This document shows positions 28,110 to 37,129 of a stretch of 64,000 nucleotides of DNA, one piece after another. Source of the DNA: Sphingomonas crusticola (GTDB lineage: Bacteria > Pseudomonadota > Alphaproteobacteria > Sphingomonadales > Sphingomonadaceae); NCBI RefSeq assembly GCF_003391115.1, contig NZ_QTJP01000001.1, positions 310,001 to 374,000 on the forward strand, in the 5' to 3' direction. Every line of letters starts with the position of its first letter. The first letter of the stretch is position 1. The notes under the pieces are model-generated. The model saw only the letters and a list, made by a program, of their open reading frames with translations, searched no databases and was not told the origin of the DNA. The position numbers were made by a program, and so were the translations under genes.

Positions 28110-28831
28110 AGCAACTGTCGATGCACGGCAGCGATCATCGGGGCGAGCCGGGCACACCAGCGCGTCACGCCGGACGGATCGGCGACCAAGTCCTGCCGCA
28201 CCTCGATCCCCAGATAGGGGATGGCATTCGCTTCGCCGTGGCGGTTCATGGTCGCGTTGAGCATCTTGCCCGAATAGGGGAGATTGTCGCCCGCGACGAT
28301 CCCAGCCTCTTGCAGCAACGACAGCGCGATCCGCGCGGCGCGCTCGTCCCGGTTGTAGAGGATACCGATTTGCCACGGCCGTTCGACGTCGCTCGTGGCG
28401 AGGCGAGGTGTGAAGCTATGTAACGAAATCAGTAGCTTTGGACGATCTCCCGCTATTCGTCGTGAAATACGATCGTGATAGGAACGCCAATAGCGTTCGA
28501 TCCGATGCTTCCTCTGCTCCCCTGTCAGAGCGGCATTGCCTGGGATATCCCGTCCATCGCTGCTGGCCGGGATCAGGCCGGGCGCGTCCTCTTCGCGGTT
28601 GAGATCGATTACCAAGCGCGAAACCGCGCCGAGGACTGCAGGGCAATTCAGTGCCGCGCAAAGCGATTCAGCCAGCGGCGCGACCCCGAGGTCGATCGCG
28701 ACATGTTCCTGCATCATCGCCTGCGGCACGCCCAGATCTAGCCCATCCGGCACATGGTTCGAGGCATGATCCGCGATGAGCAACATGCCCGTCGCAGGAT
28801 CGCCGGCGATTTCGATCCAGCTCTGGCTCAT
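28106..28831 (-). CDS. N-formylglutamate amidohydrolase family protein
   Basis: This 241-aa protein matches the HutG-like/FGase family: LLIADHASNHVPDGL at about 26-40, RLVIDLNREEDAPGLIP, LISLHSFTP, and GIEVRQDLVAD near the end. The conserved His, Asp/Glu and Arg residues suggest a metal-dependent hydrolase. No histidine utilisation genes are nearby, so the substrate may not be N-formylglutamate. Starts and stops overlap by 4 bp on both sides within the operon. Confidence 0.85.
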   Translation of the reverse strand: MSQSWIEIAGDPATGMLLIADHASNHVPDGLDLGVPQAMMQEHVAIDLGVAPLAESLCAALNCPAVLGAVSRLVIDLNREEDAPGLIPASSDGRDIPGNAALTGEQRKHRIERYWRSYHDRISRRIAGDRPKLLISLHSFTPRLATSDVERPWQIGILYNRDERAARIALSLLQEAGIVAGDNLPYSGKMLNATMNRHGEANAIPYLGIEVRQDLVADPSGVTRWCARLAPMIAAVHRQLL

Positions 28832-29655
28832 CGCAGCCTGCTCGCAAGCAGCCACCAAGCCGGTTGCGCTCTTCTGATCGCGCTTGCCACTTGGTCGCGT
28901 GCCGTGTCGTCCTCGAACAAGGCGAAGCAGGTTGCTCCCGATCCGGACATCCGCACCAATGTCGTACCCGCCTGCGCGCGCAGCAGGCCAAGCACATCGC
29001 CGATGACCGGCAGTAGCGAAATCGCGGGTGTCTCAAGATCGTTGCGGCCCGAAAGCGCTGCATCCATCGCGTCGCCGGCGTTCAGGGCGCCACGATCAAG
29101 TCCGTCCCATGCGGTGAAAACGGGGCCGGTGGCGAGCGGCAGTCCCGGATTGACCAGCAACAGCGGCTGGCCGGGGGAGATTCCTCCGATCGGCGCTAGC
29201 CGATCGCCGCGTCCTTCGCCGCGCATCGGCCGCGACACCAGGCACGCCGGGACATCGGCTCCCAGCGAAGCTGCCAACCGGGCTATCAGCGGATCGGCAA
29301 TGTCGAGCCCATGGCGGATGCATAACAGGCGCAGTGCGGCCGCCGCATCGGCCGATCCGCCGCCGATGCCGGCCGCGACGGGCAGACGTTTGTCGAGCAG
29401 GAAGCCGACGTCACCGCCCTGCCCCGTGAGATCCGCGAAGCCGCGGGCGGCCCGAAGAACGAGATTGTCTCCGCGATCAAGCGCAATGGCAAACGCGCCG
29501 GTCACGGCCAGTCCCGGCTCTTCGGTCAGGCGCAGCACATCGCCATCCTCCGCGAAGGCAAACAGGGTTTCAATCGCATGATAGCCGTCCGCATCCCGCC
29601 GGCGGACGTGCAGCGCGAGATTGATCTTGGCGAACGCCGTTTCGCTAGCGATCAC
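28828..29655 (-). CDS. ispE: 4-diphosphocytidyl-2-C-methyl-D-erythritol kinase
   Basis: This 275-aa GHMP kinase phosphorylates CDP-ME in the MEP pathway, between the two activities of IspDF. The N-terminus AFAKINLALHVRRRDADGYH and the glycine-rich ATP loop PVAAGIGGGSADAAAALRLL are clear, and MSGSGATCFALF is the C-terminal GHMP motif. It overlaps its neighbours by 4 bp in the operon. Confidence 0.96.
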   Translation of the reverse strand: MIASETAFAKINLALHVRRRDADGYHAIETLFAFAEDGDVLRLTEEPGLAVTGAFAIALDRGDNLVLRAARGFADLTGQGGDVGFLLDKRLPVAAGIGGGSADAAAALRLLCIRHGLDIADPLIARLAASLGADVPACLVSRPMRGEGRGDRLAPIGGISPGQPLLLVNPGLPLATGPVFTAWDGLDRGALNAGDAMDAALSGRNDLETPAISLLPVIGDVLGLLRAQAGTTLVRMSGSGATCFALFEDDTARDQVASAIRRAQPAWWLLASRLR

Positions 29656-31178
29656 GGCGCCGCTGTCGCCCGGTCCGGTCCGGTATCGATCTTGCGGTTG
29701 ATCCGCACCCGGTCTGTATCGGAAGCGGTGACGAGTGCAGCCCGCCAGGCATAACGCGCCTCATATTGACGGCCGAGCGTCCAATAGACGTCGCCCAAAT
29801 GCTCGTTGATCGTGGGCTCGCCGGGGCTGTTAGTCGCCGCGCGCTCCAGCAAAGGTACGGCCTCCGCCGCCTTGCCGCGCAAGAACAGCGCCCAACCGAG
29901 CGAATCCGTAATCGCGGCGTCGTCGGGCCGGAGTTTGCTCGCCTGCTCGATCATGGCGCTGGCGCGATCGAGATTTTCACCATGCTCGATCTGCGAATAG
30001 CCGAGCTGGTTCAGCACGATCGCCTGGTCGGGCGCGATCGCATAAGCGCGCTCGAGCGCCTCTTTGGCACGCCGCCCGTCTCCCGCCTGATCGAGCGCAC
30101 CGCCAAGCTGCAGCAGCAAGGGCCACGTCTGATCGGGGGAGAACTTGGCGTCGCCCGCCGCAGTCACCGCCTTGCTATAGGCCTCCGCAGCATCGTTGGG
30201 GCGGTCCATCGCCATGTGGAGATCGCCGACGCGCGCCCAATTTTCCGCTCCGCCGGTGCGGCGGGCAGCATTCAGCGCCTCGGCCAGCGCGGCGTCGTTC
30301 CGGCCGCTATCACTGAGCAGCCCAACGCGCATCGCCTGGGCACTGCTTGCGAGCGGATCGCCTTGACCGATATGGGTCAGAGCTTCGAGCGCGAGATCGG
30401 CGCGATGCACCGTGCGCAGCAATTCGGCCAGCAACAGCCATGCGGTGGAAAATTGTGGTGCGGAATAGGTGGCCAGCCGCGCCATCACTAGACCGAGTGG
30501 AGCGAGGCGCTGCCGGCCGAAATCGGCAGACACATGCGCCATCAGCAAAGCGACGCCCTCGCTCGCTCCCTTGACGCTATCGGGCAGGCGTATGGCCGGC
30601 TGCCCCGCATTTTCCTTTCTGGCCTCGTCGGCACGCCCCATGGCAATCAGCAAGAAGGCGCGCTGCTCTGCGTGATAAGGGGCAGCCATCGGCAAAGCGC
30701 GCCCGCCATCCGCCAGCGCAAGAGGATCGCCGCTCCCAGAATCGAGGGCGATCCACGCCCTGAAATAGGGAGCGAGAAAGCCAAAAACGCGATCCTGGCC
30801 GAGCCGCTCGGTTGCCGCGCGCGCCTTGACCCAATCCCGGCCGCGAATCTGCTCGATCGCCAGCAGCGCGTGGGCGTCGGGCGGCAGCGCCGCCTTGGTC
30901 TCCAGCGCATGCGCGGCCCGCAGCGCCAGTGCGATGTCTCCCGCCGCAATCGCCTGACGATAGGCGCGCGCCGCGATCGCCATATTGCCAGGATCTTGCG
31001 CCATCAGCGCGGCGAAGCCCGCGTTAGCGGTACGGCTGTCGCCCGCTACCTCGGCGGCACGGGCGCGGACATACAGGCTGGCAAGCGACGCACGCGGCAC
31101 GATCGCCGGTGCAGATGCCGCGGCGAGAAGCACTATCGCGGTTCCGAAAATCGAGGGCAGGTACCGCACGCGCATCAC
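29652..31178 (-). CDS. Tetratricopeptide-repeat protein, exported or membrane-anchored
   Basis: This 508-aa protein has an N-terminal hydrophobic signal or anchor (about residues 8-28) and then helical repeats throughout. The clearest TPR units are in the C-terminal third (ALERAYAIAPDQAIVLNQLG; ITDSLGWALFLRGKAAEAVP; INEHLGDVYWTLGRQYEARY). It lies immediately after the ETF-QO stop and overlaps ispE by 4 bp. TPR proteins in this ispE position are usual in alphaproteobacteria; the partner is unknown. Confidence 0.88.
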   Translation of the reverse strand: MMRVRYLPSIFGTAIVLLAAASAPAIVPRASLASLYVRARAAEVAGDSRTANAGFAALMAQDPGNMAIAARAYRQAIAAGDIALALRAAHALETKAALPPDAHALLAIEQIRGRDWVKARAATERLGQDRVFGFLAPYFRAWIALDSGSGDPLALADGGRALPMAAPYHAEQRAFLLIAMGRADEARKENAGQPAIRLPDSVKGASEGVALLMAHVSADFGRQRLAPLGLVMARLATYSAPQFSTAWLLLAELLRTVHRADLALEALTHIGQGDPLASSAQAMRVGLLSDSGRNDAALAEALNAARRTGGAENWARVGDLHMAMDRPNDAAEAYSKAVTAAGDAKFSPDQTWPLLLQLGGALDQAGDGRRAKEALERAYAIAPDQAIVLNQLGYSQIEHGENLDRASAMIEQASKLRPDDAAITDSLGWALFLRGKAAEAVPLLERAATNSPGEPTINEHLGDVYWTLGRQYEARYAWRAALVTASDTDRVRINRKIDTGPDRATAAP

Positions 31179-32804
31179 TCACATATTAGGGTAATTGGGA
31201 CCACCGCCGCCCTCGGGCACGACCCAGTTGATGTTCTGCGTCGGGTCCTTGATGTCGCAGCTTTTGCAGTGGACGCAATTCTGCGCGTTGATCTGCAGCC
31301 GCGGCCCTTCCACGATCTCATAGACGCCGGCCGGGCAATAACGCTGCTCGGGGCTGTCGTAGAGCGCGAGATTGACGGTGATCGGAACGTCCGGATCCTT
31401 GAGCGTAAGGTGGATCGGCTGATCCTCCTCATGATTGGTGTTCGACAGGAACACCGAGGAAAGCCGATCGAAGCTGATCACGCCATCGGGCTTGGGATAA
31501 TCGATCGGCCCGACCATGTCCTTGCGCCACAGCGTCTTGCTGTCGCGGTGGTGGCCGAAGCTGTAGGGTAGCCCGATCCGGAGCTGACGCATCCACATGT
31601 CGGCGCCCGCCCACAATGTGCCCACCACCGGCCCGAACTTGGCGATGGCAGGCTCGGCATTGCGAACCTTCTTGAGCTCGGTCGCGATCCAGCTCCCCTC
31701 GACCGCGGACTGATAGGCTTCGAGCGTGTCACTACCCCGTCCCTGCGCGATCGCCGCGGCCGCCGCCTCCGCCGCCAGCATCGCGGATTTCATCGCAGTA
31801 TGGGTGCCCTTGATGCGCGGCACATTCACGAACCCGGCCGAGCAGCCGATCAAAGCGCCGCCGGGAAAAGCGAGCTTCGGCACGGACTGCCAGCCGCCCT
31901 CGTTGATCGCCCGCGCGCCATAGCTGACGCGCCGCCCACCCTCCAGGATCGCGCGGATCGCAGGATGCTGTTTCCAGCGCTGGAATTCATGGAAGGGCGA
32001 CAGATGCGGATTGCTGTAGCCCAGTCCCACTACCAGACCGAGCGCGACCTGATTGTTGGCCTGGTGATAGAGGAAGCCGCCGCCCACCTCGCCGGTAAGC
32101 GGCCAACCCTGCGTGTGAATAACCCGGCCGGGCACATGCTTGGCCGGATCGATATCCCAAAGCTCTTTGATGCCCAGCCCGTAGACTTGCGGCTGGCAAT
32201 CGCGTTCGAGGTCGAACAGCCGTTTGGCCTCCTTGGTGAGGCTGCCGCGGGCGCCCTCGGCGAAGAAGGTGTAGCGGGCATGCAGCTCGATGCCAGGCTG
32301 GTAATCGGGCTTGTGCGTGCCGTCGCGGGCCACGCCCATATCGCCGGTGGCGACGCCCTGGACGGAGCCATCATCATTGAACAGGATCTCAGCCGCGGCG
32401 AAACCGGGGAAGATCTCGACGCCGAGTTCCTCCGCCTGCCCCGCCAGCCAGCGGCAGAGATTACCGAGCGAGCCGGTATAGGTGCCCTTGTTGCTCATGA
32501 AGGGCGGCATCAGCCAATGCGGCAGCGACGACCTGCCGGTGGCACTGAGGAACCAGTGATGGTTTTCGGTCACAGCCACTTCGAGGGGGCAGCCCTTATC
32601 GCGCCAGTCGGGGATGAGTTCGTCAAGCGCGATCGGATCGATGACCGCGCCGGAAAGGATGTGCGCGCCGATCTCCGATCCCTTTTCCAGCACGCACACC
32701 GCGAGCTCGGGATTGATCTGCTTGAGGCGGATCGCGGCCGAGAGCCCAGCTGGGCCCCCGCCGACGATCACGACATCGTAATTCATGCTCTCGCGGTCGG
32801 ACAT
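31179..32804 (-). CDS. Electron transfer flavoprotein-ubiquinone oxidoreductase
   Basis: This 541-aa membrane-associated enzyme passes electrons from ETF to ubiquinone. It has the N-terminal FAD motif VVIVGGGPAGLSAAIRL and a C-terminal 4Fe-4S domain with one Cys in QRYCPAGVYE and three in NCVHCKSCDIKDP, and it ends PEGGGGPNYPNM. The length matches the family. It is the first gene of the six-gene minus operon and is divergent from the UDG-like gene across 133 bp. Confidence 0.95.
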   Translation of the reverse strand: MSDRESMNYDVVIVGGGPAGLSAAIRLKQINPELAVCVLEKGSEIGAHILSGAVIDPIALDELIPDWRDKGCPLEVAVTENHHWFLSATGRSSLPHWLMPPFMSNKGTYTGSLGNLCRWLAGQAEELGVEIFPGFAAAEILFNDDGSVQGVATGDMGVARDGTHKPDYQPGIELHARYTFFAEGARGSLTKEAKRLFDLERDCQPQVYGLGIKELWDIDPAKHVPGRVIHTQGWPLTGEVGGGFLYHQANNQVALGLVVGLGYSNPHLSPFHEFQRWKQHPAIRAILEGGRRVSYGARAINEGGWQSVPKLAFPGGALIGCSAGFVNVPRIKGTHTAMKSAMLAAEAAAAAIAQGRGSDTLEAYQSAVEGSWIATELKKVRNAEPAIAKFGPVVGTLWAGADMWMRQLRIGLPYSFGHHRDSKTLWRKDMVGPIDYPKPDGVISFDRLSSVFLSNTNHEEDQPIHLTLKDPDVPITVNLALYDSPEQRYCPAGVYEIVEGPRLQINAQNCVHCKSCDIKDPTQNINWVVPEGGGGPNYPNM

Positions 32805-32937
32805 CGTGCCTCTATGCGTCTTCGGTAAGTCCGGTCATCGTATCGCCCGAACGCCTCGTCATAAAGCCGGTGCGCGCAGATTGACCCCCTCGTCAACCAT
32901 CCCTCTAGAGGAAGTTGCGGGTAGCGGGGATGCTTTA

Positions 32938-33627
32938 ATGGTCGATGGCGTCGCATATAGCGCGCTTGATTGGTGGGCGGAGGCGGGCGTCGATACGCTC
33001 GCTGATGATCTGCCCCACAACTGGCTGGCGCAGGCAGCGCCTGCCGCACCTGCTGTTGTCACCGAGGCAAAGCCCGCCGCACCCGCCCTTCCCGGCACGA
33101 TCCAGGCTTTTCGCGCCTGGATGCTGACCGACGCATCGGTGCCGGGCGCCGTTCGCGGCCGCATCGACGCGATGGGCGATCATGCGACCGGCGCGATCAT
33201 CGTCGTCGATATGCCGGAAGCCGAGGACCGCACGTCCGGTACGCTCCTGTCTGGCGAGGTCGGCGCCTTGTTCAATCGGATGCTGGCCGCGATCAAGCTC
33301 AGCCGGGCCGATATCTATCTGCTCCCCTTCTCGCCCGCCCGTTCGACCACGGGCCGCGTCGGCGACGCGGATCTCGCCGCCCTCTCGCCGTTGCTGCTTC
33401 ATCATCTGGCGCTTGCCCAGCCCAAGCGGCTGCTGCTGCTGGGCGATGCGCCGGTGCAGGCGGTGCTGCGCATGCCGGCCGCCAAGGCGCGCGAAATTGT
33501 GCACCAGGTGGAGATTGGCGGCCGCCAGATTCCCACCGTCGCGTCGATTCACCCCCGGCTGGTCCATCTCAAGCGCGATTACCGGCCGCTGGTATGGGAC
33601 GATCTTCAACGGTTTGCGGCTTTATGA
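32938..33627 (+). CDS. Uracil-DNA glycosylase family-like protein, cysteine-free and motif-degenerate
   Basis: This 229-aa protein follows the layout of family 4 uracil-DNA glycosylases: a core running from IIVVDMPEAEDRTSG (about 87-101) through LFNRMLAAIKLSRADIYLLP, to a late IHPRLVHLKRDYRPLVWDDLQ. It has no cysteine at all, so it cannot hold the 4Fe-4S cluster of that family. The catalytic GEAPG-type motif is replaced by VDMPE. The N-terminal 50 residues contain an Ala/Pro-rich linker. Start chosen at the ATG at 32938; the frame continues upstream to 32785. It overlaps the lytic transglycosylase gene by 4 bp. Confidence 0.75.
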   Translation: MVDGVAYSALDWWAEAGVDTLADDLPHNWLAQAAPAAPAVVTEAKPAAPALPGTIQAFRAWMLTDASVPGAVRGRIDAMGDHATGAIIVVDMPEAEDRTSGTLLSGEVGALFNRMLAAIKLSRADIYLLPFSPARSTTGRVGDADLAALSPLLLHHLALAQPKRLLLLGDAPVQAVLRMPAAKAREIVHQVEIGGRQIPTVASIHPRLVHLKRDYRPLVWDDLQRFAAL

Positions 33628-35318
33628 TCCATAAACTCGCCCTCTCCGCTCTGGCGCTGGCGCTTGCCGCACCGGCAGCGGCGGATGTGCCGGCGATGCT
33701 TTCGGCGCCCGTCCAGGCGGACACTCTGCGCCAGCTGAACGATGCCGATCGCCTGGCTTATCGCCAATATTTTCAACTCCTGCGCGACCGTAATTTCGCC
33801 GCCGCCGGGACATTGCTGGACGCGCAGCCGAGCGGCCCGCTGACGGCGGTCGCGCGTGCCGACTTGTTCATTGCCAATCCTTCCGGTCGCGATCCGGCGG
33901 CCGTATTGGCCCTGCTGGGAGCAGCCCCCGAATTGCCGCAGGCGCCCGTGCTGGCAAGAGCGGCAGGAGCGCAGGTCGCCCTTCCCGTTCAGCGTGCGCT
34001 GATCCGCCCGGCGGGCCCAAGCAAGCGCGCGCCAACGCGGCCCAGCCGGGATTGCGCCGCGTTGGCGGCACGGGTCCAACCTCTGCTCAGGGCAGGCGAC
34101 CCGGTCTCTGCCGAACCGATCGTCGAGGCGGCCGCCGCGACGCTCACACCGGAGGCGGTGACCGAGTGGCGCCAGAAAGTCGCCTGGGCCTATTTCCAGA
34201 GCGGGGATGCCGCCTCCGCCCGTCGTATTGCCGCTTTGGCGCAGGCCGGCGCCGGCGACTGGGCAGTGGACGCAGCCTGGGTGAACGGCCTCGCCTCGTG
34301 GCGCACCGGCGATTATCCGGCGGCAGCCGACGCCTTCCAGCGGGTGGCGTCGAACGCCAGCGACGACGAGACCCGTGCCGCCGGCCTGTTCTGGTCGGCG
34401 CGCAGCAGCAAAGCTGCCGGCGACGCAGCCACGGCCGAGCTGCGGCTAAGGTCCGCCAGCCGCCTCAGCGAGAGCTTTTACGGCATGCTCGCCAATGCCT
34501 CCCTCGGCCTTCCGCTATCGCCCGCTGGGCTCGCGGAGGCCGGCGATACCAACCGCTTGCTCGGCCATTCCAATTTGCGGGCCGCGGCGGCCCTGGTCGA
34601 GATTGGCGAAACCGCGCTGGCCGATCAGTTGATCCGTTATCAGGCGCGGATCGGCGCGCCGGCCGAACATGCCGCGCTGATCGCGTTCGCCGCCAAGTTG
34701 CGCCTGCCTGCGACGCAGATCTGGCTCACGCAGAATGCGCCGACCGGCACGCGCACCAGCTTCGCAGCGCGCTTCCCGATGCCGGCCTGGTCGCCCGCGC
34801 AGGGCTGGCGCGTCGATCCGGCGCTGATCTACGCCCATGCCCTGCAGGAATCGGAATTCCGCACCGACGCCGTAAGCAGCGCCGGCGCACGCGGGCTGAT
34901 GCAGCTCATGCCGGCGACGGCATCTTTGATTGCGCGCCACAAGGGCGACAGCGTCGGGTCGCTCAATGATCCGTCGGTCAGCTTCGAATATGGCCAGTCC
35001 TATCTGGAGGAGCTGGCGAGTGCCGGCGGCACGGGTGGGCTGCTGCCGAAGGTGATCGCCGCCTATAATGCCGGCCCGAACAATGTCGCGCGGTGGACGG
35101 CTGGCGGCGACGATCCCTTGCTGTTCATCGAATCGATCCCGTTCCTGCAGACGCGCGCCTATGTCGCGATCGTGCTGCGCAATTACTGGATCTATCAGCG
35201 CGAAACCGGTGCGGCGACGCCGAGCCTGACGGCAATGGCGCAGGGCCGCTGGCCCTTATTCCCGACCCGTATGGTCCAGACCGCCAGCGCCGCCGCGGCG
35301 ACCCACGCGCCCAACTGA
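33624..35318 (+). CDS. Lytic transglycosylase (soluble Slt-type)
   Basis: This 564-aa periplasmic protein has a signal peptide (cleavage near AAA-DVP). A long alpha-superhelical domain follows, and then a C-terminal SLT domain with the catalytic glutamate in [30 protein letters not shown] and [15 protein letters not shown]. It cleaves peptidoglycan strands to anhydromuropeptides. The ATG overlaps the UDG-like stop (ATGA), and its own stop overlaps moaB (TGATG), so the three genes are coupled. Confidence 0.93.
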   Translation: MIHKLALSALALALAAPAAADVPAMLSAPVQADTLRQLNDADRLAYRQYFQLLRDRNFAAAGTLLDAQPSGPLTAVARADLFIANPSGRDPAAVLALLGAAPELPQAPVLARAAGAQVALPVQRALIRPAGPSKRAPTRPSRDCAALAARVQPLLRAGDPVSAEPIVEAAAATLTPEAVTEWRQKVAWAYFQSGDAASARRIAALAQAGAGDWAVDAAWVNGLASWRTGDYPAAADAFQRVASNASDDETRAAGLFWSARSSKAAGDAATAELRLRSASRLSESFYGMLANASLGLPLSPAGLAEAGDTNRLLGHSNLRAAAALVEIGETALADQLIRYQARIGAPAEHAALIAFAAKLRLPATQIWLTQNAPTGTRTSFAARFPMPAWSPAQGWRVDPALIYAHALQESEFRTDAVSSAGARGLMQLMPATASLIARHKGDSVGSLNDPSVSFEYGQSYLEELASAGGTGGLLPKVIAAYNAGPNNVARWTAGGDDPLLFIESIPFLQTRAYVAIVLRNYWIYQRETGAATPSLTAMAQGRWPLFPTRMVQTASAAAATHAPN

Positions 35319-35845
35319 TGGGAATCGACCAGCACGCTTTGTTCGTGCCGGTGCGGATCGCCATTCTCACCGTCTCCGACAGCCGCACGATCGCCGACGA
35401 TCGCTCGGGCGCGTTGCTGGTGGAGCGGCTGACCAAGGCCGGCCACATCCTGGCCGATCGGGCAATCGTGGTGGACGATCGCGATGCTATCGCCGCCAGG
35501 CTCGAAGCGTGGATCGACGATCCGCAGGTGGATTGCGTGATCTCGACCGGCGGCACCGGCCTGACCGGACGCGACGTGACGCCGGAGGCGTTCGCGCGCG
35601 TGTGCGAGAAGCAGATCGAAGGCTTTGGCGAGCTATTCCGCTGGCTGAGCTACGCCAAGATCGGCACGTCGACCATCCAGTCGCGCGCGACCGCCGGCGT
35701 CGCGCGCGGCACCTATCTGTTCGCGCTGCCGGGATCGACCGGCGCAGTGCAGGACGGCTGGGACGGGATACTCGCGACCCAGTTGGACAGCCGCCACCGC
35801 CCCTGCAACTTCGTCGAGCTGATGCCGCGCCTGCGCGAGCGATAA
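35318..35845 (+). CDS. moaB: Molybdenum cofactor biosynthesis protein B
   Basis: This 175-aa MoaB/Mog-fold protein contains [34 protein letters not shown] and [16 protein letters not shown]. It acts in adenylylation of molybdopterin, or is a related factor. The start overlaps the upstream stop. No other moa genes are in the window, apart from the XdhC-type gene at its start, which would use the cofactor. Confidence 0.93.
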   Translation: MGIDQHALFVPVRIAILTVSDSRTIADDRSGALLVERLTKAGHILADRAIVVDDRDAIAARLEAWIDDPQVDCVISTGGTGLTGRDVTPEAFARVCEKQIEGFGELFRWLSYAKIGTSTIQSRATAGVARGTYLFALPGSTGAVQDGWDGILATQLDSRHRPCNFVELMPRLRER

Positions 35846-35861
35846 CCCGCTCTTCGCGAAT

Positions 35862-35876
35862 GTTCTTGCTCTGTTC
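35862..35876 (+). promoter_or_regulatory. LexA-type box GTTC-N7-GTTC upstream of radical SAM gene
   Basis: GTTC-TTGCTCT-GTTC is an exact match to the alphaproteobacterial LexA pattern of direct GTTC repeats with 7-nt spacing. It lies in the only gap (54 bp) between moaB and the radical SAM gene, ending 23 nt before the ATG. It shares the core GTTCTTG and final GTTC with the minus-strand reading of the box at 11898-11912. Regulation by LexA is inferred from the match and position. Confidence 0.65.
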
Positions 35877-35899
35877 TCAGCAGAGCGTAAGCTTCTGCC

Positions 35900-36985
35900 A
35901 TGGAGTCGCCGCCTCCCCTGCCCCCGCGCGCCGGACGCGGCGCGACGCTCAACGAGACGCCGCAGCGCTTCAACCTGAAGGCGCGGGCGGACGATGGCGA
36001 CTGGCTCGATGCGCGGGAGGATCTGGACGGAGGCGCGGCGCCGCTGCGTACGACGGTGACGGTCGAGCGGCCGCGCACGATCATCACCCGCAACCAGTCA
36101 CCCGATGTCGGTTTCGATCGATCGATCAACGGCTATCGCGGCTGCGAGCATGGCTGCATCTATTGCTTCGCCCGTCCGAGCCACGCTTTTCACGATCTTT
36201 CGCCAGGCCTCGATTTCGAGACGCGCCTGTTCGCCAAGCCGGACGCGCCCAAGCTGTTGCGTGTCGAGCTCGCCGCCAAGGGCTATGTGCCGCGCCCGAT
36301 CGCCTTCGGCACCAATACCGATCCCTATCAGCCGATCGAGGGCGAGTGGCGCATCACCCGCGCGTGCCTGGAGGTGCTGGTCGAGACGCGCCACCCGTTC
36401 ACCATCACCACCAAGTCAGACCGGGTAGTGCGCGACATGGATCTGATCGCGCCGATGGCGGCGAAAGGACTGGCTGCGGTGGTGATCTCGATCCCGACGA
36501 TCGATCCGGCCACGGCGCGGACGCTTGAACCGCGCTGCCCGCGACCGGCCAAACGGCTGGCGGCGGTCAAGACCTTGATCGAGGCCGGCGTCCCCACCCA
36601 TGTCAGCCTCGCGCCGGTGGTGCCGCAGATCACCGATCACGAGATGGAGCATATCCTGGAGGCGGCGGCCGCCGCCGGGGCGCGCGGCGCCTTTTTCCTG
36701 CCGGTGCGGCTGCCGCACGAGGTGGCGCCTTTGTTCCGCGCCTGGCTGGACGTGCATCATCCCGATCGCGCGGCGAAGGTGATGGCGACGATCCAGTCGA
36801 TCCGCGGCGGCAAGGACAATGATCCCAATTTCTTTACGCGCATGCAGGGGCAAGGCCCGTGGGCGGAGCTGCTGCGCACGCGCTTCAAGATCGCGTGCAA
36901 CCGGCTGGGGCTGAACAAGGAGAGATTGGCGCTGCGGACCGATTTGTTCCGGCCGCCGGAGGGCGATCAGATGCGCTTGTTTTAG
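35900..36985 (+). CDS. PA0069-type radical SAM protein
   Basis: This 361-aa protein has the SAM-cluster cysteines Cys82, Cys86 and Cys89 in GYRGCEHGCIYCFARPSH. The following segments FGTNTDPYQPIE and ITTKSDRVVRD match the PA0069 group, related to the SplB (spore photoproduct lyase) family. The reaction is not established; a role in nucleic acid repair or modification is an inference, supported by the LexA-type box in front of the gene. A repeat-rich gap separates it from dnaE. Confidence 0.85.
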   Translation: MESPPPLPPRAGRGATLNETPQRFNLKARADDGDWLDAREDLDGGAAPLRTTVTVERPRTIITRNQSPDVGFDRSINGYRGCEHGCIYCFARPSHAFHDLSPGLDFETRLFAKPDAPKLLRVELAAKGYVPRPIAFGTNTDPYQPIEGEWRITRACLEVLVETRHPFTITTKSDRVVRDMDLIAPMAAKGLAAVVISIPTIDPATARTLEPRCPRPAKRLAAVKTLIEAGVPTHVSLAPVVPQITDHEMEHILEAAAAAGARGAFFLPVRLPHEVAPLFRAWLDVHHPDRAAKVMATIQSIRGGKDNDPNFFTRMQGQGPWAELLRTRFKIACNRLGLNKERLALRTDLFRPPEGDQMRLF

Positions 36986-36997
36986 GCCGTCCTCTCA

Positions 36998-37115
36998 AAC
37001 CGTCATTGCGAGCGCAGCGAAGCAATCAGGAGGGGTCGATCCAGCCGCAGACGCCGTGGTTCCAATCGCGGGGCGCGCCTCGCCGAACGATGGATCCCGG
37101 CTTCGCCGGAATGAT
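36998..37115. repeat. Dispersed intergenic repeat cluster after the radical SAM gene
   Basis: The 144-bp gap to dnaE contains a CGTCATTGCGAGCGCAGCGA element with an ATTGC/GCAAT outer stem (37001-37027). It also has a GATCCCGGCTTCGCCGGAAT hairpin (CCGGC-TTC-GCCGG) near 37092-37111. Both look like short repeats scattered between genes, and they lie between two convergent genes. Confidence 0.45.
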
Positions 37116-37129
37116 CGCGAGTAAGGGCC

